DNA of 64,000 nt from Reticulitermes speratus (GCA_021186555.1 JAJKFL010000039.1:14922733-14986732); one strand, 5' to 3'; shown: positions 43,890 to 55,405, counted from the first letter of the stretch. Program-made: numbers and translations. The notes: a model not told the origin generated them from the letters alone.

Positions 43890-45470
43890 CACACTGTGGG
43901 AGCAAAATATAGACTTTCCTAGTCTTATATTAGGTTGTACTTATGCAAGCAAGGTAAGCTGCAATGTTTCATTTCATTTTTATAACTGTTTTTAATAAGT
44001 AAAGGTTAAATTCTGATGACTGCCTGCAAATTCTAGCAGCACCGTAATAAGAATATGCAAATGAAGGAAACAGCTGAAGCTGATCGGAAACAAGTTTGGG
44101 AAGTGGAATAAAAAGTGCATCAGAAAGAAAACCGAAGACCAATACAGAAACAATGAGAAAAATTGCCAAGAAAGAAATAATATGTTCAAGAGAAGGATAC
44201 ATTTAGCTGTTACCCTTATGATAAACAAAGCATTAAGATAACCTACTGACGTCACGACGGCTTATTCATCAGATTTTATAGGGAATGTTGGAGCTTCCTT
44301 TGCCACAGGATTACTATTTAAGGGTTTGTTTTGTTCTCTATTTATAAATTATTTACCGAAACAAACACACACACACACACACACACACACAACTGAATCT
44401 TTCCAAAGATGTGTATTTAGATGTGAAAATTAATAATTAAAATTATAAGCTTTACGAGTGTTTAATACCAACTTCCATCCAAAAGAAGTGTGGTAGTCTA
44501 GAACCAAATGATCCACAGTTTTATCCAGGCATTTACATTACCTTGTTCATAAAAAAACAAAGTGCCAAAAAATTAAATTACAGATACTGAATTTCTAATT
44601 GTAAATAAAATACGAAAAACACTTTCATTACGGTCTTCTAGTGGGCTACTAAAATAAAATCCTTCTCACGCACAAAAAAAAAAATAACATTCGATGTGTG
44701 TCTAGTTCTTTTATGAGTCTATCCCTTTACGTTTTCCTGCAATGACATATAAAATCGATAGCAATAGGAAATGTAACTAGGGTAAATCCAATTCAATATT
44801 ATCATATCTAACGTGATACCACTAAGAAGTGCCTACTGCAGAAACTAATACGACTGTCTGAACAATATCTGTCAAGATCCAGTACAGAAACAACCTCACA
44901 TAGCAGCCTTCGAAAAACGTTCACCGAATTCTTATGCCCCAGATATAAGAGCGACTGACGTATCTTTTCATAACCCAAGTATTTATGTTGAGAATCCGAC
45001 GCTGGACCAAACTCCGCGAACTTACTACTCTGGTAGCCTGTAGCACAGCGCAACTTTGCGGTTTTGAACAAGCCTGAAGCACAAGCCCTTATTAAATTCT
45101 CACGGCTGCACTGGAGTTAAGAAAACAACAAAATAATCCGAGACTGCTGGCAGGATATTACACACTAATAAAATCAGAGCTGAGAGCAGTTACATGACTT
45201 TTATTGCCGTGCAATAGTACTTACAATGCGAAAAGAGAAAGAAGCACCCCGTGGGAAGTCGCTTTTTATAAATATGGCCCTCAATTTACCTTCCCATACA
45301 GATTTTCGTCCTTTAAAATGTAAGATATGCATACAGTACCACAAAATTAATGGGAACGGGTGTAAATAATTGTATTGTTAGGTTACGAATACTGAAGACG
45401 GGTCAACAATATCGTAATATTGCATATTCGTACAGTGACATCTGAAAAAATCAAGGGTCTGTAAATTTAT
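43890..45470. other. Spacer with a (CA)n microsatellite
   Basis: A (CA)n run lies at 44365-44391. Nothing else recognised. Confidence 0.45.
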
Positions 45471-45471
45471 T

Positions 45472-45625
45472 AATAGGAGCCAGGACAGTGACTAGGCTAC
45501 GAGCTGAAAGATCCGTGTTTCGAATCCCTGCAGGGGTAAGATGTTTGTCTCTTCTCCAAGAGTCAACACAATAGAGAAGAATCTTCGATAAACTGAGGCC
45601 TATGCCACAAAAATATGAAAAGACT
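45472..45625 (+). mobile_element. SINE family D, 5' part
   Basis: GACAGTGACTAGGCTACGAG (box A region), GTGTTTCGAATCCCTGCAGG (box B, 45521-45540) and TTTGTCTCTTCTCCAAGAG. The rest of the body is lost or unrecognisable. Confidence 0.6.
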
Positions 45626-45629
45626 GAAA

Positions 45630-46224
45630 TTTTTTAGCGCACCAGGTAGGCCCTACTCTTTGCATCACAGCGTTCAGCTATGTATTAAAACGAATAAATT
45701 TTCTGCAATGTTGTAAACATTTTATCAACATTAAGCCGCTGTTATTTTGAAATATGCTGAACCTAAAAATTAATGAGCTCATAAACCCCATAGGGCTTAT
45801 TTTTCCCGGTTTTCCTTCATAAAACAAACTTACGTATTTACACTTTTGTGTTTTCATTTCAGTCTTTCGACGTACAGCACGTGACGAACAGTCAGTCACT
45901 GTAAATATTGTATTAGATTTTAATATGGGCTACCGCCCTCAAATCCGCTAGCATATTTTAAAATTCGTAGCTTTATTTCCGTTTTTATATTAGTTAATTC
46001 ATATCAATCAACATTTATATAATTGCATATAATATAATTATATATAATACATTTTGACGTGAATACGTCTTTAAATTTGCTTCCGTAGTGGGAGCCAATT
46101 CAGAAAACTGATGATAACAAAATTGGGGGATACACTTTGGCATTGCAGCTTCATATCTATCATTTACATCCAAAATGTAATTACACCACTCGATAGTTAA
46201 AGGATCAAAGAATTCATAACGTTG
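45630..46224. other. Unannotated AT-rich spacer
   Basis: Nothing recognised. A self-complementary TATAATTATATA patch lies at 46017-46050. Confidence 0.4.
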
Positions 46225-46300
46225 AGTGGGGACTGTGACGCCTCGCGCGCGGCGGAGGGGAGGCGCCGCCATTTTCAGGTCGTTTTGTCGCGTCACATAC
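46225..46300. promoter_or_regulatory. CpG-rich, promoter-like block
   Basis: A short GC- and CpG-rich block (GCGCGCGGCGGAGGGGAGGCG) in otherwise AT-rich DNA. On the minus strand it contains AAAATGGCGGC (46267-46277), a YY1-type core promoter motif. It lies 170-240 bp upstream of the ORF at 46467, so it may be the promoter of that mobile element. This is inference from composition and motif only. Confidence 0.35.
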
Positions 46301-46466
46301 TTTCGGTTTAGTATACATTTTGACTCGGAGAAGCTACGACGCTCGTTTCAGTTTCAATTTACAGCTCTCCTCAATATTTATCTATTGCGTACACAAAACA
46401 TGAGTGTGGAATACTTATGGTGAATATATATGGTGTTAAAGTTAAAAATTTAAAAAAATTAATACA

Positions 46467-46970
46467 ATGTCGGCCTATACTCGTCAAAAAGCCAATTCGA
46501 AATATATACATCGTATACGGTTGGAAAACGCTTCTCAACAGCTATCCAGTGATACCCATAAAACACCATATCATACAGTGAGGCGGTGCCGGGAACGTAA
46601 AACAATGAGGGCGTCCGAGCGGATCAACGACTGCGCAGGTACATCTGACGCTGGGGCGGCCGGGCCTATGCAAGTCGAAGATGTAATCGCTTGTGTATCA
46701 ACGCCGGGCTGTATAGACATCCGTTGTGTGCGATCGCCGAATATGACGACACATTCGGCAGCAGCTAGTGCACGTTTCACTACAACGTTTGTCAACAATC
46801 CATTCGGACATAAGTGTAACGTGTGTGACCGTCTATGGTTTCTGCGCTCCTTGAAGCCACCAACGGGAAAACACTTAACGCTGCTTAGTAATCTCGATGT
46901 ATCCTGCATGCCATTTGTATCGTACTTTTCGTATCACAGACCTATCATTAATAACATTATAACACACTAA
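46467..46970 (+). CDS. Helitron-type replicase/helicase N-terminal fragment
   Basis: A 167-codon ORF. Residues 1-10 (MSAYTRQKAN) and the Arg-rich stretch at 39-52 resemble the N-terminal region of Helitron proteins. Residues 108-130 (FVNNPFGHKCNVC, DRLWFLRSLK) form the C-x2-C half of a zinc-binding motif that I recall from Helitron-encoded PIF1-type proteins of insects. After KHLTLL (residue 140) the similarity stops, and the second Cys pair, Rep HUH motif and helicase are absent. So it is a truncated piece, perhaps one that captured unrelated 3' sequence. The family assignment is by memory. Confidence 0.45.
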   Translation: MSAYTRQKANSKYIHRIRLENASQQLSSDTHKTPYHTVRRCRERKTMRASERINDCAGTSDAGAAGPMQVEDVIACVSTPGCIDIRCVRSPNMTTHSAAASARFTTTFVNNPFGHKCNVCDRLWFLRSLKPPTGKHLTLLSNLDVSCMPFVSYFSYHRPIINNIITH

Positions 46971-47173
46971 TGATTTGTTTACTTCAATTGTTTCCTGAAC
47001 CCGACTAAAGGAACATGTTGCTATCATCAATAAAACATGCAGATACGAAGGACTTCTTACTGTTAAGCAAAGATTATGACATACATATAATACGCTTAAA
47101 CAAAATATTACCCGTTAACGTACACGTATTCACGTTAAACAAACGGCCGTGTCCCCGACACAGCCACACCCCG

Positions 47174-47433
47174 TTTTTTTCCTATAGCTTGACAGCCCCC
47201 AGGGGCTTAGGCCTCCTCGTTTTTCGAGGCTTCACGATCACACTTTTTAGACACACCACACTCGGTAGGACTCCTCTGGACGAGTGACCAGCCCGTCGCA
47301 GAGACCTCTACCTGACAACACACAACACTCACAAGAGACAGACATCCATGCCCCGGTGGGATTCGAACCCACGATCTTAGTAAGCGAGCGACCTCAGACC
47401 CACGCCTTGGACCGCACGGCCACTGGGATCGGC
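47174..47433 (-). mobile_element. tRNA-derived SINE, family A copy 2
   Basis: Minus strand: CCCAGTGGCCGTGCGGTCC (box A), GTGGGTTCGAATCCCACC (box B; plus strand 47357-47374), then GTCTGTCTCTTGTGAGTG, CAGGTAGAGGTCTCTGCG, GTGTGATCGTGAAGCCTCG, ending with GGGGGCTGTCAAGCTATAGG and a short A tail (T run at 47174-47180 on plus). Collinear with the copy at 3791. Compared with a true tRNA, the acceptor stem cannot close, so it is not a tRNA gene. Confidence 0.88.
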
Positions 47434-48445
47434 ATATATAATACATAATAAATAATAAATATATCAATATAATTATATACAATTTTAATAATATATAATT
47501 ACAGTTATAATTATTATAATGAGTAATGTTAATTACTATTTTACACCTTCCTTATGCCATCTACATGTCCCGCCCCCTCCTCCTGCTTCAGATAGTTTAT
47601 TGTTAATGTAGGTACGGTCTTCATTACTCTGAAGATTTTCGTTTGCATGTGTGATACTTCGTAAATACATCCGCATGACCTAGACCGAGATATTTGGTAA
47701 GTCACTGACACCGTCAGCCAGACCGAAGGTCCTCGAAGTGAAACAGCGGAATCTTAAACAAAGAGAATTATCCTGGGTTACCGGAAGTGGAGTCAGTTTT
47801 ATAAGAAAGTGCAGATTGTTTGTATACCACACGTTACGTGTGGCACTTCCTAGCAGATGGTATTATTAATTTTATTTTTTTAGAACACATTTTTAAGAAA
47901 AATTCCCAAGAGGCAAAACACGATGCGGTTTCATAAGGAGAACTAATTTAATGGTTATTGCCTCAACATGCTACATACACAGCTCCACCAGGAAGACGAT
48001 ATCCGCTTCGCACATAAAACCGTCCTACATAGGCCTTAAGGGTGCTTGCGTGATGGTTTATTTGACTCCTTACGTGGCTTTAATTCAGATACGTACATCA
48101 ACAAGAAACTTCATTCGTATGTAATAAAAACAGTACATTAATTAAACTGGTCTATTATTACTACGAAGGCAGCTACCGTCAGTGTGCATATGGGAAGAAT
48201 ACAGTATACAAGTTTCCGGAAACTGCAGTAATTCCGGTCGTGAAAAGTGGTTTTGGGATAATCGTGTCTCGATAGAAATAGAGCCACAAAGTATTAGCAG
48301 AAGTACCAAGGATTTTCTCCTGTATGTTCAACGGTTTTTTACACCAAACATGAAAATCTAATTTTTTTCTAACTAACCAACCAACTAACTAATAGAGACA
48401 ACTAATAAACTACCTTCATAGAGCAGAACTCCTTTGCAGAACCCA
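47434..48445. other. Unannotated spacer
   Basis: AT-rich at 47434-47520; nothing recognised after it. Short AACC/AACT words at 48371-48400 recall the tetranucleotide arrays. Confidence 0.4.
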
Positions 48446-48449
48446 ATGG

Positions 48450-48725
48450 ATTCTAAGCTAGTCAAGAACTGTCCGGCCTTTTATGAAACCCGGAGGTTTA
48501 TTGCCTTCTTCAAAACCTCGCCACCTGTCCCTATGCTGATCCAAATGTATTTAGTCTTCTCTATCCCATTCCATATCTTTAAGATCTGTTTTAATTTCAT
48601 CCTACCATCTGAAACTAGGTCTTCCAAGCTGTCTCTTTACTTCCGGTTTCCACACCAAAACCGTTGGTTGCACAAGCCCCGCCCTTCTCCTATTTAATTT
48701 TCTAACCCTAATAATATTTTGAGAG
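48450..48725 (-). mobile_element. LINE 3'-end relic, minus strand
   Basis: Minus strand: RRRAGLVQPTVLVWKPEVKR, QLGRPSFRW, stop, DEIKTDLKDMEWDRED, then HLDQHRDRWRGFEEG and NKPPGFI. This is the longest relic of the VLVGKPEGKRxLGRPRRRW...DRDRWRAF C-terminus here. A TAG at the usual RRWxDE junction and a later stop show it is dead. Confidence 0.68.
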
Positions 48726-48729
48726 GAGC

Positions 48730-49305
48730 ACAAATGGAGAAATTCCCCGTTATCATTATTTTGGCGCACTACCGGAGTAGTTATATACATATTAGTTCTA
48801 CACTCATATCGGAAACAAGAATTTTGCAAGGTAGATATTTCTGTGTAACTAATATAAATAAGCAAAGAAAGAAGTCAAACTGACCAAAAGGCTAGAATAA
48901 TAAACCAAATTTTCGGTAGCAGACTTCCATAAAATCTCCCCAATTCGACCTAAATCCACAGCCCACTGTGACCCTCTAGAACGTATCTCTCTATCAATAG
49001 TACGCAACATGCATAAACAACGTAGTTGTTACTTATGTGACATCTTTTGTGGAAACTTTTCTCGTCATTAATAAATGGCACCACACATTTCTGTATGGAT
49101 AATGAGCGCACATGGAAATCAGCCACTTCCATGTCGTTCCTCGTAGTACTGTGTATACAACGCTGCGTGTTGCCAGCATCTCTGTACACCACCTCTCTCT
49201 CTCTCGTGTTCTGTCACAGTAACTTGCGAGAGCCCATATCACTGCTCATTGTTCTATGCTGACTCTGAGTACAAGCGATCTCATAGTGTATTTTGAATTA
49301 CGTCG
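48730..49305. other. Unannotated spacer
   Basis: Nothing recognised. Confidence 0.4.
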
Positions 49306-49320
49306 CGTAACCGTGTGATC

Positions 49321-49610
49321 GGGCCGTGCCATGGCTCAGGCGGTTAGTAGCCGGCCTCTCACCGCGGAGGCCCGGGTTCGATCCCGGGTCAGTCCATGTG
49401 GGATTGTGGTGGATAAAGTGGCATTGGGACAGGTTTTTTCCCGAGTACTTCGGTTTTTCCCTGTCAATTTCATTCCACCGGTGTTCCATTACTTGTAAAA
49501 ATGAAAAAAAAAACTGATTACCTTTCATCTTCATCACAAGGTTGCACAAGAAGCCTCAAGGCTACGGTGCGTCCGTAGCATCTGCTGCGGTGCCCTTCAC
49601 CACAAAAAAA
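49321..49610 (+). mobile_element. tRNA-derived SINE, family B copy 2, with TSD
   Basis: Well-preserved copy: box A TGGCTCAGGCGGTTAGTAG (49333-49351), box B GGGTTCGATCCCGGG (49374-49388), GTGGTGGATAAAGTGGCATT, GAGTACTTCGGTTTTTCCC, CACAAGGTTGCACAAGAAGC and GTGCGTCCGTAGCATCTGC, ending in A7. It is flanked by AACCGTGTGAT (49309-49319) and AACCATGTGAT (49609-49619), a 10-of-11 target-site duplication. Good reference copy for the family. Confidence 0.9.
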
Positions 49611-49718
49611 CCATGTGATGAGTGCGAAATTTCATATAAACCTGCCGTTGAGAACATAACCCCTCTATTTTCCACTTACTCTAGTATTCACCCAAGGCGG
49701 GTGTTTCTGCTACGGGGG

Positions 49719-50341
49719 ATATTCAAGAACTTAAACATCACGGCTGAAGGTTGAGCATTGTACTTCAAGAATTAAACCTCACGGCTGAAGAGTGAGCACT
49801 GTACTTCAAGAACTTAAACTTCACGGCTGAAGAGTGAGCATTAAACTACTTCATGAATTAAACCTCACGGCTGAAAAGCGAGCACTGTACTTCAAGAATT
49901 AAACCTCACGGCTGAAGTGATCACTGTACTTCAAGAATTAAACCTCACCGCTGTAGAGCGAGAACTGTACTTCAAGAATTAAACCTCACGGCTAAAGAGT
50001 GATCACTGTACTTCAAGAATTAAACCTCACGGCTGAAAAGTGAGCACTGTACTTCAAGAATTAAACCTCACGGCTGAAGAGTGAGCACTGTACTTCAAGA
50101 ATTGAACCTTACGGCTGAAAAGTGATCACTTTACTTCAAGAATTAAACCTCACGGCTGAAGAGTGAGCACTTTACTTCAATAATTAAACCTCACGGCTGA
50201 AGAGTGAACACTGTACTTCAAGAATTGAACCTCACGGCTGAAAAGTGAGCACATTTTTTTCAAGAATTAAACCTCACGGCTGAAGAGTGAGCACTTTACT
50301 TCAAGAATTAAACCTCACGGCTGAAGAGTGAGCACTGTATT
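49719..50341 (+). repeat. 41-bp minisatellite, 15 copies
   Basis: A unit of about 41 bp with constant words ACTTCAAGAATTAAACCTC, ACGGCTGAAGAG and TGAGCACTG is repeated head to tail fifteen times (counted by CACGGCTG-type words). Variants such as AAAGTGATC recur in several units, suggesting expansion in steps. The array runs almost directly into the hammerhead unit at 50392. Confidence 0.92.
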
Positions 50342-50391
50342 TTAATTTATTGACGAAAGAGCTAACTTAGAGAATTTTGCGAGAATTGAGG

Positions 50392-50615
50392 TTCTCACAG
50401 TGGTGTTCTATAAGATAATTCTTCTGAGATATGAGGCCGTGTCGGGAGGTGAATAGTTCCCGAAGCTTTAAAGAACCCCGTTGCCTTCATTTTTAGGTTC
50501 AAGCAGTCAAATAACAGAGACTCTACTTGAAGTGCTCGAACTTAAAGATGGAGGCACAACAATCCTTCGAAATGTCTCCAACTATTCACCAATCGACACG
50601 ACCTTAACATGCCGG
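50392..50615. mobile_element. Fold-back hammerhead unit, relative of 2768-2990
   Basis: Left arm: GGTTCTCACAGTGGTGTTC, CTTCTGAGATATGAGG, CCGTGTCGGGAGGTGAATAG, GTTGCCTTCATTTTTAGG. Right arm: CTTAAAGATGGAGGCACAAC, CCTTCGAAATGTC, CTATTCACCAATCGACACG. The right-arm core (50540-50582) keeps a 5-bp stem II with a wobble and GAAA, but CUGA has become CUUA. The left-arm core has lost GTTTCG. Confidence 0.6.
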
Positions 50616-50619
50616 AACA

Positions 50620-51725
50620 CCTGATATTTAATAGAGAGGTGCCTTTAAAACATGACTCTTTACTGGCCACGCGGTGAGCTTGTAGTCTGTAGTGACCTCG
50701 GCAGACCGCTGTGCACCACTACGAGTTGCAAAAGCATTGCCATTAAAGTAGTAGCTTTTGTAAACAACGCAGAGGGTAAGGTACAATTTTAAATATGAAC
50801 GACAGGTGTAACAGCCGTGGCGTGCAAGTCAGATCGACCTTTCTGAGATTTCGTGAATGAGGCTGTTTATTGCCTCGGGCAATACAGTCTGTCCGCCAAA
50901 ACTACCGCCAAACAAATTGTGTTTCATGTTTAATAAGGGACCAAACTGTAAATTTTAAGTAGGCCTGACGTTAGGCAAACGAAACGTATTCTTATTCCGA
51001 AGTAACACGTTTGCATCTTTAATGCTTCTTTATCCTTCTGTTAGCACCGACGTCTGTCAGGGTTGTCCAGATTTCTCGATGTGCAAGGTGCTATAGGCAG
51101 CAGCTGGTGATGCACCCGTACAAGTGGCTTTCCGTCCTGACCCTGATTCTCCCTTACAGTTTAGTCGCATTTTAAGCGAGAAACGCATCCCTGACGACAT
51201 CACATAATTCAAATACATCATCCTTCAAGACTAACTTTCCCATAGGATTAAATGTACAATAGGGGAAATGTGTTTCCGGAGCGCATAAATCTTCAAACTA
51301 TTGTAGCGTATTTTTGCTTTTAAATAAGTATTTTAAGCAAAATATAAGTATGGAAGCAACATAATTCCTAAAAAATTTGCTTAATTACTGTATTACATTG
51401 CCTGAAGAATTTAAAACAAATTATTACATTTCCATGACACCGAAGTAAGCGTGAAGCAAAACTCGCCTGGACTCACATTCTGCGCCAGTTTTACATATTC
51501 CTTATTAACATTTCTGTTGTCTTTAGTGTCGAAGTCTCTTAATTCAGAGTAAAATTGGGAGCAAATTTTCTTCGAAATTCGACGATACTTGATGAGGTGT
51601 TTCTAATTTTTTGGATTCGCATTATTTAAAATTTTTCTCAGTTAAAACTATTTCTTCAGGCAGTATTTTTATTATCCAAAACATGCTTTTTGGCACGAGT
51701 AGCATTCGCTTCTCCACAAAAGGGC
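50620..51725. other. Unannotated spacer
   Basis: TCTGTCCGCCAAAACT at 50888-50903 echoes 9880-9893. Nothing else recognised. Confidence 0.4.
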
Positions 51726-51729
51726 AGTG

Positions 51730-52080
51730 TATTAGTTACACAGTTAAACGTTCAGGCTTTCAAATTATCAGTCAGGTACTAACTTAGACAGTCTGCTAGA
51801 TATACAGTTAGCCAGACATTTCATTAGCCAGTTATGCTTTAATTTAAGGCGTTAATTGTTTAGTCAGCGATATGCACAGCAAGTTATTTAATACATAGAG
51901 TAATTATACAGTAAAATTCCAGTATTTAATGATTCACTTCTTTAGTTATTTAGCTAGTAAAATGGTTAATTAGGTAGTCAGTCAATTTTAGTAGCCAACC
52001 AGTCACTTATTCTGTAAGTCAGTGAGTTAGGTACGTAATATATTTGTTGGTTAGTTACTGAGTCGATTTTCTGTAAGTTG
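51730..52080. repeat. Degenerate CAGT/TTAG tetranucleotide array
   Basis: Words such as ATCAGTCAGGTACTAAC, AGACAGTCTGC, GTTAGCCAGAC, TAGTCAGTCAAT and CAACCAGTCAC recur over 350 bp. Same vocabulary as 24540-24990. Confidence 0.45.
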
Positions 52081-52084
52081 GCTG

Positions 52085-54715
52085 CGACATCGGTTCCCCA
52101 ATTCGTTTCACGCTTAATATTAGCATAACTACATAATGAAGTGTGTTGTAGGAAGCGGCCAAGCTGCACTTCAGGTGATGACAGTAATTAATTATACCTT
52201 CACCAGAGTTTTAAAGGTGTGGTTTTTTTGTCAGTATTTGGCGAGATACTGAGGTTTTTGTGTTAAAGCAACAGAGAGACGGACAGTCACCACAAGATTT
52301 CCAGACGTTAGAATTTAAATTTTACGTCACAGGGGAATCAGTAGTAACTATACGAGACAGAATTTCATGAACTGAGTTAATTACCAATTTGTAGTCACAT
52401 ATGACTAAAACGTTCAAAAGAAAAACGGGATAGAAAAATTTCTGTGTAGTAAACGGCTGATTATGAACTGATAGGAAAGTTTGAAACTTCATAAATATGG
52501 AAGAAGTCTATATAAAGTCTTAAGAAAAATGGTAAAAATTTATTCTAGGCTAAGAGAAGACAGAATGAGAAATCAAGATATGACTAAACAGAAGATGAAA
52601 GACTCTAATACCTGTAGTGTGGTCGTTTGAATAGTAAAATGAGAGGGACTAAATCAGTAGCAATAGGTACTTATATAGGAATTATGTGCCTCGCAATAAA
52701 CAGGTATTACGTGGACATGGATTACTGCAAGGTAACAAACCACAACGCTGTAAACCTCATAATCAAAAATCATTCAATCAAATTAGTCCAATAGGTATTT
52801 AACAGACGCGTTTGATAACTTTATTTTGCAGTGTGTAAGCAAATCGTGGATAAGAGAGTGGGGTTGTAACAAGATGATGACGAGAAATAAAAGCAGAACA
52901 TTTCGTCTGCTTTCGCTGAATAAAAATAAGCTCTGTTTCAATAAAGTCTGCTTCTCTATAGCTCTTGTTTCTAACATGCCAACACGTAGATCTGCAAGTA
53001 GTTTGGGTAACTGGAATTCCGGATTCGCTAAAATGTTGATAATTATATAGTCTAAATTAAATTAAACCTAGGTGGTCAGTGTACTATTAAGTAGGGCTTA
53101 TACTTTAAGGAAAACTGAAATTAAATCTGTACAGAAATTGTGACAAAGAGTAAAAAATAAAATAGAAAAGCTGGAAGAAAATAATTAACATATTTAAGTA
53201 GAACTGTCTGCAGAGGTCACTTACCTTTGGAAGTTTGATCAGTGTCCTAAGGAGAAGAGACTTCAGTCTTCAGTTGAGTTCAACATCTGCAAGAAGAAAC
53301 ACATTTCGTTCAATTTTCAGACATTTAGTAGTTAAAGAGGTACTTGTTTTAACGTCGTTTTAATAAATTTCTATTACGTAAACCCTTAATTCAGGAACTG
53401 CAACATAGAGTCTGCAGCTCAAAAGTGTCAACAACTTACGTGACAATTCAATTTAGACTTCTTAGGACTGGCATTTTTCTAAATATTATATAAAACTTCC
53501 AATCGTACCTCACAGAAAAGAGCGTTTCTATCCTTTATAAAGAAGAACCGGTTAATATCATTTAGAAGAAAATTCGGTGCTTATTTTGACAATCATAAGG
53601 AACAAGTTAATACACTCTGTGGATAACATGCAGAGTTCCTAAGGTCAAGGCAGTTGGTGCATAGCGTTACCATTGGGGTTTAGAATTCTAATAGACATCC
53701 GAGAATTTTCATGTAGCATACAGGCCTACTTCATTCAAAATTCCTTAGAAGTTCAATTGAAATTCTTTAGATGCGCCATTATAAATCTAAGATTTTAGGG
53801 TATAAAGGGATATTGAGAGGATATTTTTCTTTCTAATTCACACATGTTATTCCTTTTAATTTTGTGGTGTTTATTAACCACTGCCCAGTACAACTACGTG
53901 TACCAAATGTCGTAACATAAAGAATTGCATGTTTCGTCACGCAGTACGTATAAGTGTTCAATGATATTCTCACAGTAAAGGCCTAATATTTTCCTCAACA
54001 TAATTACACGAATAGCCTATATAATGGACAAGGATTTAGCTTTCTCTGGCTTTCTATCTGACCTTATGTAATTTATATGACCCTCAGACCTCGAAGTTTT
54101 ATAGTAAATTTACTTTACTATTCTCTACTCTCTTTTCTTAGTTTCAAATATAAACTTTCCCAGTATGCAATTTAAAGGCTCGTCATCTGTTTACAGAGTT
54201 GCTACTGTCTTCCAGAGCCACTGCTTAACACACTTTAAACTTTACTTTTCTTGTATAGGACTTGCTGCGCTTGCTTCATCAGATTACAATATTCTGGGAC
54301 TCTAACTATATAACAACAAGTACGAGACCGGAAACTGTCTTGCAAAGATGCCTTTGGATTATAGGTACGGTGTAAAGGAGCAAGAATATTAAATTATGGG
54401 CCAAAAAACTGTTATTTTTTTCTGCTGTTTGAACTTGTAAATCCTAAATACTAAATATAATATTATGTAATACTAATACTAAATGCACCACAAGTTTTAA
54501 CATTTAAGAATTGTACTTCTAGCCACAGAGCGTATTTATGTGTTTTGTGTGGATCTCAAGGCAACAGCGATGACTTCCCTACACAGCATTAACTAACTTC
54601 CTTTATAACGGAGGTGCAGCGTTTACCGAGCTCTAGAAACTGACGCTTTAAATAAAATTACAGTTCATTTTTGTCTTTGAAGGAATAATATAAGCGTGAA
54701 ATTTGGTAACTGACG
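52085..54715. other. Long unannotated stretch
   Basis: AT-rich; no repeat family or gene recognised on either strand. Confidence 0.4.
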
Positions 54716-54719
54716 CGAA

Positions 54720-54930
54720 AAGGAGAATACAAATTGAAGATGTTCGGGAACAAGATGCTAAGAATTGTGTTTGGGCATAGAACGAAAAAACGTAATAGGA
54801 GGAGAGAAACAGGTAAGCGTAATGATAAATTAATAATTTGTACTGTTCACAAAATATTAGGAACGTTAGTATGATTGGCTAAAGTGGACGAGATGGGGGA
54901 AAAAATGAAGCACATATGGGACAGGTGAGA
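54720..54930 (+). mobile_element. LINE 3'-end relic, upstream block
   Basis: RLKMFGNKMLRIVFGHRTKK, then a degraded HN...LYSS segment and GxDGGKNEAHMG. It corresponds to RLRVFENKVLRKIFGPKRDE...GHVARMGE. Together with 55465-55635 this may be a single LINE copy interrupted by the 31-bp minisatellite. Confidence 0.52.
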
Positions 54931-55181
54931 AATGCGCAAGAGAATTTTAGTCTGGATACGTCAAGAAAAAAGACACACTATACTCTGCTCAGCGTTCAGC
55001 TGAGACTACATACTTTGCATTGCTGCGTGTATTTTAAGTGGGCAGTTGACACGCTGTTACAGTTACTATAAATATATCGGCCGTACTGTGTCACTCGAGA
55101 CGTAACAAAGGAAAGCAGTAAGTCTCAGCGAACGACTGGTTGATTCTAACCGAGCTACACGGGGTCATATGCCAGATGACT

Positions 55182-55405
55182 GGAATTTACATCAGCATCA
55201 CTGTGGCAACACCAAATTTACATCAGCATCACTATGGCAACACCAAATTTACATCAGCATCACTGTGGCAACACCAAATTTACATCAGCATCACTGTGGC
55301 AACACCAAATTTACATCAGCATCACTATGGCAACACCAAATTTACATCAGCATCACTATGGCAACACCAAATTTACATCAGCATCACTGTGGCAACACCA
55401 AATAT
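55182..55405 (+). repeat. 31-bp minisatellite, 7 copies
   Basis: A unit of 31 bp (ATTTACATCAGCATCACT, then A/G, TGGCAACACCAA) is repeated seven times. The only common variation is CTATGG versus CTGTGG. Because 31 is not a multiple of 3 and the unit has no stop in any plus-strand frame, all three frames stay open and encode the same 31-residue cycle. The three overlapping open frames here are therefore repeat artefacts. Confidence 0.92.

Noticed and set aside
46015-46296. 93-codon minus-strand ORF starting in the CpG-rich block
   Set aside because: The start region resembles a promoter motif rather than a conserved N-terminus; later codons are AT-driven (Ile/Tyr runs).
49719-50341. CRISPR array
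   Set aside because: Units are contiguous near-identical tandem repeats without unique spacers, in a eukaryotic context.
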